Part shown: piece after piece, positions 45,201-57,200 of the stretch | Layout of the letters: each line of letters begins with the position of its first letter | How positions within the stretch are numbered: the first letter of the stretch is position 1 | NCBI RefSeq assembly: GCF_004210375.1 | Contig: NC_134828.1 | Location: 26,032,400 to 26,096,399 of the forward strand | DNA: 64,000 nt | From: Tachypleus tridentatus | Lineage: Eukaryota; Arthropoda; Merostomata; Xiphosura; Limulidae | Direction of reading: 5' to 3' | Notes under the pieces: generated by a model | Told to the model about the DNA's origin: nothing | The model's database searches: none | What the model saw: the letters and a program-made list of their open reading frames with translations, nothing else | Made by a program: the position numbers and the translations under genes

Positions 45201-48200
45201 AGAGAACTGCCCTGCCCAGTTTCTGATATATTGATAGATATCTACTATTTTCTGGACAAAGGTGCTAGCAGAAAACAATATTTCAAAGAGTTTCAAGGAT
45301 TGTATGACAAAGAAAGAACTTCTTCCTGCTGTTGAAAGAGGCTTTATGTCAATGACTTTCACATCTTGTGTCAATTGTCAAATATCAGGTTTATTGAGCA
45401 GCAGCTTCAGACTGTCTGTAATTACTTGTTGAAGTGAACCACAGCAAATGGTTTTACCTTTTCTTCCTCTAAAACCAGTTGAATGCACTGTTGCCACTAA
45501 GAGGGTATACATCCTGATCCTGAGCTCTATCTCAATAATATTGTTCTTCCCATGTTCTCTGAAGCAAAGTTCTTGGGGCTTATCTTTAACCATAAACTTA
45601 CTTTCATTCCTCACATCAAGCAACTTTGTGCCAAGTAAACAAGGACACTGAACATCCTTCATGCTCTCTTTTCCTCCTCTTGGGTAGCAGATTCATGTTC
45701 TATGATCAAGATCTATTGTGCCCTAAATAACTCCAAACTGTAATATGGGTCTCTGTTCTGTGGTTCTGCCAGGACCTTGGCCTTGAAGATGCTGGATCTC
45801 ATTCATCACTCAGAACTTCAGCTCTGATCTGGGACTTTCTGCACTTTTTCAGTCCAAAGGTTTTACACTGAGTCTCACAAACTCTTAACTTCTGTCACTT
45901 ACAACTCTCTTTACAGTATGCTTCTAAATTTTGATCCTTACCATAGCATCCCACACAGAGTTGTGTCTTCCTTCCTCAGTAGGTTGTGCTCTTTCATAAT
46001 AGACAATCTGTCATTCTTTCTTTTGGCCTTTGTATCCAGGCACAACTGGTTGAATTGGGTTTGTCCTTGGTTGACATTTCTGCACTGATCAGCCCATTCT
46101 GCCATGGCTTATTACCATCCTCACCTGTGATCTTTCTGAGTCATTTGAGAAAGACAAATACTCCTGATTGGAAGTACTGTCTGTTATTTGCCGAACAGCT
46201 TTCTGACTATTCTTGTATTCCCATTTATATGGATGGTTCAAACTCGGGTGACTTTGTGGGCTCTGCCATGGTTTGTTGTAGTTCAGTGGTTGCTCACAGG
46301 ATTCCATCTGCAGTTTCTATGTTTATTGCATAGTTGTATACTAATTCTCTTACCCTGGATCATGTAGGAGGCATGCAGTACACTAATTGTTCTATTTTCA
46401 CTGACTGTCTTAGCTCCCTACTGACCCTGGAATTGCTTCATGTTAGTTCTCACCCTGTTCTTGTTGATATTTAAAAACGACTGGTCCATTTTTCTATATC
46501 TTCTATTTCTGTCCAGTTTTTTTGGATACCTGACCACATCGGCATTCACAGAAATGAGCTCATTGACACCAGAGCAAATGAACTTAGATATGGAACATGG
46601 TCCTCTGTTGGAGACTCATCTTTGCACCAGTTAGTGGTTGGTTTGGAATGAGAAGTGTCATAACAAGCTTTTGGAGATCAAACCTTCTGTTGTCCTTTGG
46701 CCTTCCTTTTATCATAAGAATCAGAATTGTTCACTCTTTTTTAATTCATCATTTTCTTTTATCTGATACTGATCCTGAAAAGTATAACCTTTGTGACACT
46801 CAGGTCACAATAGCCCACATTTTCCTATTGTGCTGTTGTTACAACTATGCGTAATGGCACCATTTTAGTCGCGTTTTCTAAGGGTTTAGCCCTGACATTG
46901 GATGGTGTCATTGGTGATGGTGACTGTCTGATTTGATTGTATTTCTAAATTTTGATGGTCCATTGACCTTTTTAATTCTATTTCAATCTTTTATCTCAAT
47001 TTTGTACATTCTTTAGTTTAACTCAATGCATTTTTACATTTTATAAAAATTCTACTTTTAGAGTTTTTACAGGTTATTTAGTGCAGACAGTCTAGTTGCT
47101 TTGTGCCAATAAACACCAAACAAACAAGCAACCTGACACATCAGTGGGAGACAAGAAGCATCTTCTGAATACAGTTACCTGTCTGTTAACACAGTGGGAG
47201 ACAAGAAGCATTTTCTGAATACAGTTACTTATTTGTTAACACATTAGTGGGAGACAAGAAGCATCTTTTGAATACAGTTACCTGTCTGTTAACACATTAG
47301 TGGGAGACAAGAAGCATATTCCAAATACTGTTACCTATTTGTTAACACATTACTGAGGATAAGAAGAATCCTTTGAATGTAGTTGCATGTGTTTTGTTTC
47401 ATGTTTTTTTATCTGTCATAAGAGAGGCCTTAAAACTCTACAAGACTTACTGAATAAAATTAAAAAGAAAATTAAAATATATGAAATTCTACTTTGTATC
47501 TATAAGTTTTAGGATGTTTATATACTTCTAAGGTTTTAAAGAACACTTAAAAGTTGGATAACTTCCTAATATATAGGTAAATAATTATATTATATGAACA
47601 ATAAAAATACAAGTTAGATGAACTTTTTCATCTCTTGCCCTGCATAAACTGTTTGACAGCATTTTGTGTTTGTGACCTATAAGTAGTAATTAGAACCAAT
47701 ACTGTGTACTTTATTTCAGTTATGAACTTGTGTGAAATAATAGTTCTGATTTTATAATTTGTGTTTTGTTTTCTAGGTACAAGATTTATCAGCCCTTTCA
47801 GAAAATAGTTCCCTTTTTGATGTTGTTGCATCTCTGAGTCATCATACTTTCAATGTTGAAGTTCTGAAGGTTCCCGAGTATCATGGTGGGAGAAAAATTT
47901 TGGCTGCCCTGGTGATGAAAACAGAACAAGAGAGATATGGAAAAGTTATTTGTTTTGGAACTGGTAATTAACATTTTCTTTTAATACTGCTATAATGGAA
48001 ATTGTGAATAGATAAAACGTATTCAGAAGTTTTCTTAACAAACCTTAATACAGTAAATTTACGTTTACACAATAATCACTTCTTATATAGTAACACTTTC
48101 AAATAGCATCAGTTAGTGTATTGTCCCATTCACCTTCTCTGTACAGTCCTAAATTTGATATAATAAATTCATCATTCCAGTATTGTACATGATAGTAACA

Positions 48201-51200
48201 CTTTCAAATAGCATCAGTTAGTGTATTATCCCATCCACCTTCTCTGTACAGTCCTAAATTTGATATAATAAATTCATCATTCCAGTATTGTACATGATAG
48301 TAACACTTTCAAATAGCATCAGTTAGTGTATTATCCCATTCACCTTCTCTGTACAGTCCTAAATTTGATATAATAAATTCATCATTCCAGTATTGTACAT
48401 GATAGTAACACTTTCAAATAGCATCAGTTAGTGTATTATCCCATCCACCTTCTCTGTACAGTCCTAAATTTGATATAATAAATTCATCATTCCAGTATTG
48501 TACATGATAGTAACACTTTCAAATAGCATCAGTTAGTGTATTATCCCATTCACCTTCTCTGTACAGTCCTAAATTTGATATAATAAATTCATCATTCCAG
48601 TATTGTACATGATAGTAACACTTTCAAATAGCATCAGTTAGTGTATTATCCCATTCACCTTCTCTGTACAGTCCTAAATTTGATATAATAAATTCATCAT
48701 TCCAGTATTGTACATGATAGTAACACTTTCAAATAGCATCAGTTAGTGTATTATCCCATCCACCTTCTCTGTACAGTCCTAAATTTGATATAATAAATTC
48801 ATCATTCCAGTATTGTACATGATAGTAACACTTTCAAATAGCATCAGTTAGTGTATTATCCCATCCACCTTCTCTGTACAGTCCTAAATTTGATATAATA
48901 AATTCATCATTCCAGTATTGTACATGATAGTAACACTTTCAAATAGCATCAGTTAGTGTATTATCCCATCCACCTTCTCTGTACAGTCCTAAATTTGATA
49001 TAATAAATTCATCATTCCAGTATTGTACATGATAGTAACACTTTCAAATCTCAGTTAGTGTATTATCCCATCCACCTTCTCTGTACAGTCCTAAATTTGA
49101 TATAATAAATTCATCATTCCAGTATTGTACATGATAGTAACACTTTCAAATAGCATCAGTTAGTGTATTATCCCATCCACCTTCTCTGTACAGTCCTAAA
49201 TTTGATATAATAAATTCATCATTCCAGTATTGTACATGATAGTAACACTTTCAAATAGCATCAGTTAGTGTATTATCCCATACCTTCTCTGTACAGTCCT
49301 AAATTTGATATAATAAATTCATCATTCCAGTATTGTACATGATAGTAACACTTTCAAATAGCATCAGTTAGTGTATTATCCCATCCACCTTCTCTGTACA
49401 GTCCTAAATTTGATATAATAAATTCATCATTCCAGTATTGTACATGATAGTAACACTTTCAAATAGCATCAGTTAGTGTATTATCCCATTCACCTTCTCT
49501 GTACAGTCCTAAATTTGATATAATAAATTCATCATTCCAGTATTGTACATGATAGTAACACTTTCAAATAGCATCAGTTAGTGTATTATCCCATCCACCT
49601 TCTCTGTACAGTCCTAAATTTGATATAATAAATTCATCATTCCAGTATTGTACATGATTTTTTCAATGTTAATTACCAGAAGAAATTCGTGATACTGAGT
49701 GGGACTCGGTTTTATATTTTTGTGATTAGATTTTATATCCTGTACCTTTTAGTTCACAGAGAATCTTATCATAATTTCAACTTACAGTTAAAAGGGGCAC
49801 AACTTTACAATAAATAATGTATTAAACACGGGGACCAGCCAACAACAGCAGAAGAAAGACTACATGTTTTGATGTCTTCACCACCATTGTCAGGAGCCCC
49901 TGTTTTTAATAAGTTATTTATTGGTCAATTATTTCAGCATTGTATTCCATTGAAAGTTATGTATGTCCCACACAAGTGCCACTTTGATTTATTTAATTTC
50001 AACTTTTTGTCCAAATTCCTTGTCTTATCTGAATTTCCAGCACTTGTGTATATCTGTAGTTATGAAAGAACCTTAAACCTAAATTTCTAGAACTTTTTTT
50101 CCATTCTGTATTTAAGAATTGCATTCACACTGGTTGTGCGTAAAGTCTTTATTTGTTGAGCTTTAAAAATAAAAGTTGAACGTACAGTTTTGGTTTTTAT
50201 GTATATGGTTTGAGGAGTTGAAATATAATTAGTAAAATCATAAGTTGTCCACATAATAACGACTTCAATGTTAACTTTGTATCTTTCTATCTTTCAGTTG
50301 TCCTGTAAATGTGTCTAGATTTCTTTGTTCAGAGTGCCAGATCTGAACCATTGACACAAAATGTACTTTACACTTTAGGGCCATGGATGTGTTACAAGAG
50401 TGATAGTCAAATACCATTTCTGAATCAAACAAGCATAGTTGTTCTCAAGTAGTATTTCTTCTAGTCTATCAGTTCAGAATTAGGAATGACTGTGTACTGA
50501 TAATTGTTATGTGGCTTTGCATGGAATATCAAACAAAATGCACCTTATTTATCACAAGCATGGAACAACTCAGATTTAGATTTGAAATGTGGAGTTGAGT
50601 GAGATATTAATTAATGCTCCTTAGGGTAAAATATTGTGAACTCTTTAACAACATAATTTTTAAATGCCTAAATTTACTAAATTTAAATACATTAAAATTA
50701 TCCCCTATAAAATATCTTTAGTTAAAAAACTACAAATAGTGAGTAAGTGTTTTTTAGGACAATTAATAATGTAATATTAGTGTAAACTTTAAAATAATTC
50801 TACTTACATTTTCAGTATTTCTTGTTTAGCATCTTGTAGTTTGTTTTACGTGTGTCAAGCTGCTGAGACATAGGTGTGATCTCATTTCATGAAGAAAGGT
50901 TAATTTAAAGATGCGGTCTCAGAATCTTGTGAGTGTAAGAAAATAACATATTTATGTTTAATCACTTGTCAACAATTTTTAAGTGATGTCTTATGCTACA
51001 GGGTATAAATATAGATCACAGTTAAAGAGTGCTCTATATTCTTCCTTGATTAAAGATAATTATTAGTCTTTCATTTTAAGAAAAAAAGAGAAGGTATAAA
51101 TTGTTTTCCTTGGAAGAATAAGAAGAGCAAGTTACTTTCCTCAGGATGAAAATCCTTTCTTGTAGCACTTGTTGATGACATCTTTCATCTTTATTTTGAT

Positions 51201-54200
51201 CTCCAATGTAAAACCCACACCAAAAGTACAACTTTCCATTCAGCACCACCAAAAGATATCTTGTTGCATAAAAACAAATGAACAGGAAAATCTTTTGTAT
51301 GATCTTCATTGTTCTCGTGTGTACAGGTTACATTTTATGATGAAGTAAATTATATGTTACACCTGCTCTTTCATCATGAACGTCAATGTAAGATCAATAC
51401 TGATTGGCTCCACTCTTGTTGAACACTTTCTTTTGACCAGTAAGAGCACTCTTTCAATTTGTCTCAAAGTACATCAATTCATATATGCATCATAAAATCA
51501 TATCAACTTGAAAGTAAATCTAATACATAAGCTGAGTGAATGGAATTTTTATACTCACTATGCCAGCTATGGTGTTTTTTTTTGTTTTGTCTTTTTTTTT
51601 CCAAAGCTGCACTTGAAATTATAAGGAACACTATTATTTACCCTCCCTGGACAAAGTTAGGAAGTGACAAGGAGTGCAATCTTCCTACTTAAAAAATAAT
51701 GACTTGGATTTGTGTTTATTATTCCTAGATTAAAGATTAGTGTTTATTACTGACAGATTAAAGAAGATTAGTGCTTATTATTATAATTAGTGTTTGTTGT
51801 TGATGGATTAAAGAATATTAGTTATTAGTACTGGATTGAAGAAGATTAGTATTTATTATTAATGGATTAAAGATGATTAATGTTTGTTGTTGATGGATTA
51901 AAGAATATTAGTGTCTATTAGTACTGGATTAAAGAATACTAGTGTCTATTAGTACTGGATTAAAGAATACTAGTGTCTATTAGTACTGGATTAAAGAATA
52001 TTAGTGTCTATTAGTACTGGATTAAAGAAGATTAGTATTTATTATTGATGGATTAAAAGGATTAGTGTTGATTCACCTGGTAAATGCAAATCTTTTGTTT
52101 AGATATAAAATTGAAGATTAATCTAGTTATTTAGAGACAATTGCAACTGTACTCAAACAAACAATTATTTAATTAATTTTATAGAATGTTTTAGTTTGGC
52201 TAAGCTGTTGTTGAATGTATATGTTGATCTGCTGTAAGGTTTATTTTGTAGTCTATGAAAACAGAGCTTGTATGAATATGTAATTTTTTTTAGAAATTTA
52301 GTTTGACAAATGTGTTCTTATGTTAAACACGTGTTGAACACTATATAGGTAAATTTGTTCATTATTACTCCGTAGGTAACAGATGCATATCTGGAGAGCA
52401 CATTAGGCAAGATGGGAAAGTTCTGAATGATTCTCATGCAGAAGTCATCACCAGGAGAAGTTTCTTGAGGTATATTAACAATATAATCACAGTATAAGTG
52501 TACCAAATTTAAAGAAGGCTTTTATTTCAGTCAATTTACTTTGCTTTGTGGAACACATGAAGACTTGCTGACAAATACAAGTAAACTAAACCAGAAAGCT
52601 GATATTCATATCATGTAAACAAAATCAAAATCTTAAACTGACCCAGCGAGTTTTGGAGATTTATAAACAAATAAAAATAATGGTGAAGGAAAGTAGTCAA
52701 AGTTTTATAAAGCCATAAAATCTTTTTTTTCTTACCTTGATGAAGTTGCAAAGTTTAAAATTTTGTTTAAATGTATTTATGACACCTCAAACATGTTTCT
52801 CACATTTGATATTTTTTGTTTTGCTCATTTTCCTTGGATACACTTACTTTCTGAACTCTTTTGTGTTTTTTCTCACCAGCAAGTTTGTTTTTTTGCCTTC
52901 AATATTTTGAGGTGAGTGATTATTGTGTTATTTATTAACTGAGGTATTGAAGCTTTAAAACCAAATTTTACAAGCTGTGACAGTGTTCAAAGCTCAGTAG
53001 AAGGACTTCCACAAAACTTGTATACTTCCTCACTGTGCTGATATGTTTTACAGGGGCTGTTACCAATAAACATTGCTTTAACATAAAGAGAATGTTTGAG
53101 TGACCAGAAGAAGGTTTTAACATGAGCAAAGAATAATTGCAGTTTTTCTGTCTGGTAAAAACAACAACTGGAAAATTAAAAACAAGTTTAAGCATTTCTT
53201 GTAGGTGTTTTTTTTTTACAATTGTTGTATAGTTTAAAGTCTTATATATGTACCTTTCTGTTTATCTCAGCCAGTGAGCTGGTTATGTGAAAGTTTTGTT
53301 TGTTTGTGTTGTTTGACTTTTTCTTAAGGTGTTCCTGTGCTGTTTTCTCTGAATTTCACATACATAAGTATAAGATATGCACTGTCTGAAGGATATACAA
53401 TTCTGTCCTTTAACATCAGTTGTCTTTTAGCATTGGCAACATCCCCAGTGCTCCAGGAAGCGTGTGTGAGCATTTTTAAATTGGACTTGCATTGCCTCTA
53501 TCTATTAATATTGACTTCTTATGAAACCAAGCTACCTACATACATAAGAATTAAATATAGATTCCTAGTAATGAGCTTAACCTGTCAAATATAATGTTCA
53601 AACTATACTATAAAGACTAGAACACATTGTTTCAACATTTGGGTAAACTCAGTGTTAACAGTATTTTTGGCCATAATTCTAATACTATCTGTCAAGGTTC
53701 AGCCAGCTTATGAGTTTTAGATTAATTTTAAAATCTATTAAAATAGAAATAATAATTTCTAATGTTGGCTAGATATACTAGCCAACATCATGTTTCTGCA
53801 CTGTGGTAAAATTATCACTTATTTTGGCTGATGTCCAAATGTGAACTAATATACTTGGCTCAGACAGTTTAGTAACTTGAAGTTAATCTTAAATCCATAA
53901 ATCAAGCTAACAATGTGAAATAGTCTTTATAATATAAGCTAATCATTAAAATTAGGTATAACTAACCTGCTGTTGTCATTGGTAAAGTTCTCATTGATCT
54001 CAAAAGATGTTAAGATTGAGAGAACTACCCATTATCAGAAGAGCATCTTCACTCCCAGGGTATGTGCAAAATTAATGTTGCTCATTCCATTTTAAATTAA
54101 GTGATAAATTTACATGCTTTAAGTATCACCTGATCTGCTAGATTTGTAAAAACTTTATATATGACCAGTTGCATGTAACACTTATGTGGGATGATTGGAA

Positions 54201-57200
54201 ACAACAGGCAGCTAGAATTAAAGAAGATAAGCCAACATCTTTTAACAAGATGTCATTATTAAAACTATGCACATGTCTGGCATTGTGCATTCATTAAAAT
54301 TTTGTTCATTGGAAGAGTTCACTGTGCTAGGTGATTATGGTAAATTATGTATGAACTCGTATACCATTTACGTGACAGAAAGGTTCACTCTGATGATAAG
54401 GCTTAGAAAAGGAAGAGGCAAAATGGTGGACAATTACAAAAAACTAATATATCGTAACAAAAGATGTATCGGTATGCTTTGCACTATAGTGAGAACATAA
54501 TTATTGGGAGGTAAAACTAATGGTGATGACAATATTGTACTGATTCTGTATTATCATAAGTAATCAGTTAAAAGCTAATTTGTAGATATGAGAGTGTAGA
54601 AGAGGTTGTGATATTCAGTAAAACTCTAAAGCCCATACATGGATGCAAGAAAATAATTTAATTTCTGTAAATTTGAATGAAGCTGTATTACAAGATACAC
54701 GAAATTTGTTTGACAGAGTAGGCTGTTTGGTCCTAAAATCATTGGTATAGTTAACCAATAAGCTACAGAGCTTCTACTGGTATACTGATTCAAGGTTACT
54801 TCAACAGTCCTTAACCAGCAACCTCAGATGAGTTAGCAGCTAAGTATTTACTTTTGAACATGCTGTGACAGAAGCAACATTAACTGCCTGAGCTAATGCT
54901 ATCTGTTTTATCTTCAAATTTAAACTTATTTATATAGTGATGATACATGTTGTTTTTCCAAGATTTGAACAGTTGTTGACATACACTATAGTACCATGTA
55001 TAATGTTGTTCCAGGATTTGAACAGTTGTTGACATACAGTACAGTACCATGTATGTTGTTGTTCCAAGATTTGCACAGTTGTTTATGTACACTACAGTAC
55101 CATGTATGTTGTTGTTCCAAGATTTGCACAGTTGTTTATGTTTGAGCAGTTGTTGACATGTACCATGTATATTCTTGTTGTTGTTCATACACTACAGTAC
55201 CATGTATGTTATTCCAATATTTGAGCAGTTGTTTATGCACACTACAGTACCATGTGTGTTGTTATTCCAATATTTGAACAGTTGTTGACTTAAAACATGC
55301 ATGTTACTGTAGTGTTCTTTTGTGTAAAAATAATCTAGGATATAATTAATGACTGAAAAATACTTGTAGGTTTCTCTACCAACAACTGATGGATTACTAT
55401 TCAGGAAAAGAAGACACCATTATTGAATTTGACACATTGGGCGAGAAACTCCAAATAAAATCAAACTTTACTTTTCATTTGTATGTTTCTACAGCTCCTT
55501 GTGGTGATGCAGCTATCTTTGCTCAGTAAGTAACATATTATGCCTAAATCAGTATAGTGTTGAATGGTAAATTAATTACAGAAGCAATCTGAAAATGGTA
55601 TAAGAACTTGTTGTCTCAAAATACTATAATAAGCATAGTAGCTACAAGTAAAAAAAATGTAGAATATTCTGTGAATTGTACAAGGATTTTAATAGCTACA
55701 AGATGAAAGCCTGGTAATTATGTAGGACTCTTCAAAACTACAAGACAAAATTATGGGAATTGTATTATAATTCTAGAAACCATAAGACAGAGGTTGGAAT
55801 TGTATAACAATTTTAGAAACTACCAGACAGAGGTAAGAATAATATAAATCTTTAGTAGTCAATAAAAAAAAACTGAAGGTGGTGTAAACATTTGAATTTA
55901 AAACAAAAATTTATTGCATAAATATGACACTTGGATTTTGTAAATTTTGGTCTTTGAGTTTCATTTGTAGGGTTATGTAGAGGATTTTAGGATTGGTAAA
56001 ACTGTAATGAAACATCAGGTTGTGAAAACTACAGATTAGTTGTTGATCACACTTTATATACAAAGAGTTGTGCTTTTAATAATTTGATTTGAACTTATGA
56101 ATATTTGGTCCATCTTCTGATTATTAGACAGTGTAATTCTGCCTCTGATGCTTACATTCTGAGCATGTGTCACAGCCAGTTTTGAAGAGGAGTTATTTAT
56201 ACAATGTGATTATTAGATGATGTAGGGTTAAAAACACATTGTGTTAACTTAGGAAATCTTACATGTTCTTCCTGGAAGTGAAGAAGTACAGTAAATAATT
56301 TATGCAGGAATGTGCTTTCAAGTCACAACTTTAACCAATCTGAAACATTAGAATAAAGGCTTTAGCTTAGAAAAAGAATTTTTCGATCCATAGAAACCAT
56401 TGCAATGAAGTTGGGAGTATCTCTTGGTACTGCTAATAGGGTAATTAATAATAATTTAAAATTATGAAAACCACATTTCAAAATGACAGCCATTTCCTCA
56501 AGTTATAAGGCCAAATAACACTGGAATCAAACCATTTCTCTTGAAACTTAAATCTACTATAGTCTTCTGATGCATGTCCTGTGGCCTTTAGTGGGTGTGA
56601 TGTGCTTTGATGTAGTCTTGGTTATCATATTCATATACAGCAATGAACCTGTGGAATGTATGGGATCTAAGATTGACCTAATCATCCTTTGCAGAAAACT
56701 TGGTACAATGAAATATGGATGTTGGGCAGTAATATATAATTGTGACTGTCGGATTGAGACACTAAGGGACGTAGATAGTAGCAGGTAATCATGACCACCA
56801 GACTGAGACACCAAGGGGCATAGATAGTAGTAGGTAATCATGACCATCAGACTGAGACACCAAGAGACAAAGATAATAGTAGGTAATTGTGACCACCAGA
56901 CTGAGAAACCAAGGGACATAGATAGCAGTAGGTAACCAGAGGGACAAGGGACATAGATAGTAGTAGGTAATTACAACCACCAGACTGAGACATCATCAGT
57001 AACTGAGACACCAAGGGATGTAGATAGTAGTAGGTAATCATGACCACCAGGTTGAGATGTAAAGAGACCTGGACATTCATAAGTAATTATGGCTGTCAGA
57101 TTGAGACATAAAGGAACCTGCAACATTGCTCTTATGATGCACATTTAATGTTTGGTACTTATGCAAAGTTTGTTTGAAGTACAAATAACTGTATCTCTTA

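Larger units (their letters stand above)
25921..47776 (+). other. Giant ADAR intron (about 21.9 kb)
   Basis: This intron separates the dsRBD exon from the first deaminase exon. It contains unresolved sequence at 26.0-27.8 kb, the 56-bp array (27818-43340), a split 50-bp minisatellite, a hAT element and a LINE fragment. No additional dsRBD exon was seen in the non-repeat parts. In-frame joining of flanking exons (phase 0 to phase 0) supports direct splicing. Confidence 0.8.

Noticed and set aside
44347-45380. Domesticated transposase gene
   Set aside because: Two frameshifts and later stops break the catalytic region, so a retained host function is unlikely.
51076-51309. Small secreted protein (hydrophobic N-terminus) on the minus strand
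   Set aside because: Single short frame in an ADAR intron, with no recognisable domain, splice sites or poly(A) signal to support it.
56557-57080. Overlapping minus-strand open frames rich in [13 protein letters not shown]
   Set aside because: They are translations of the 49-bp tandem repeat.
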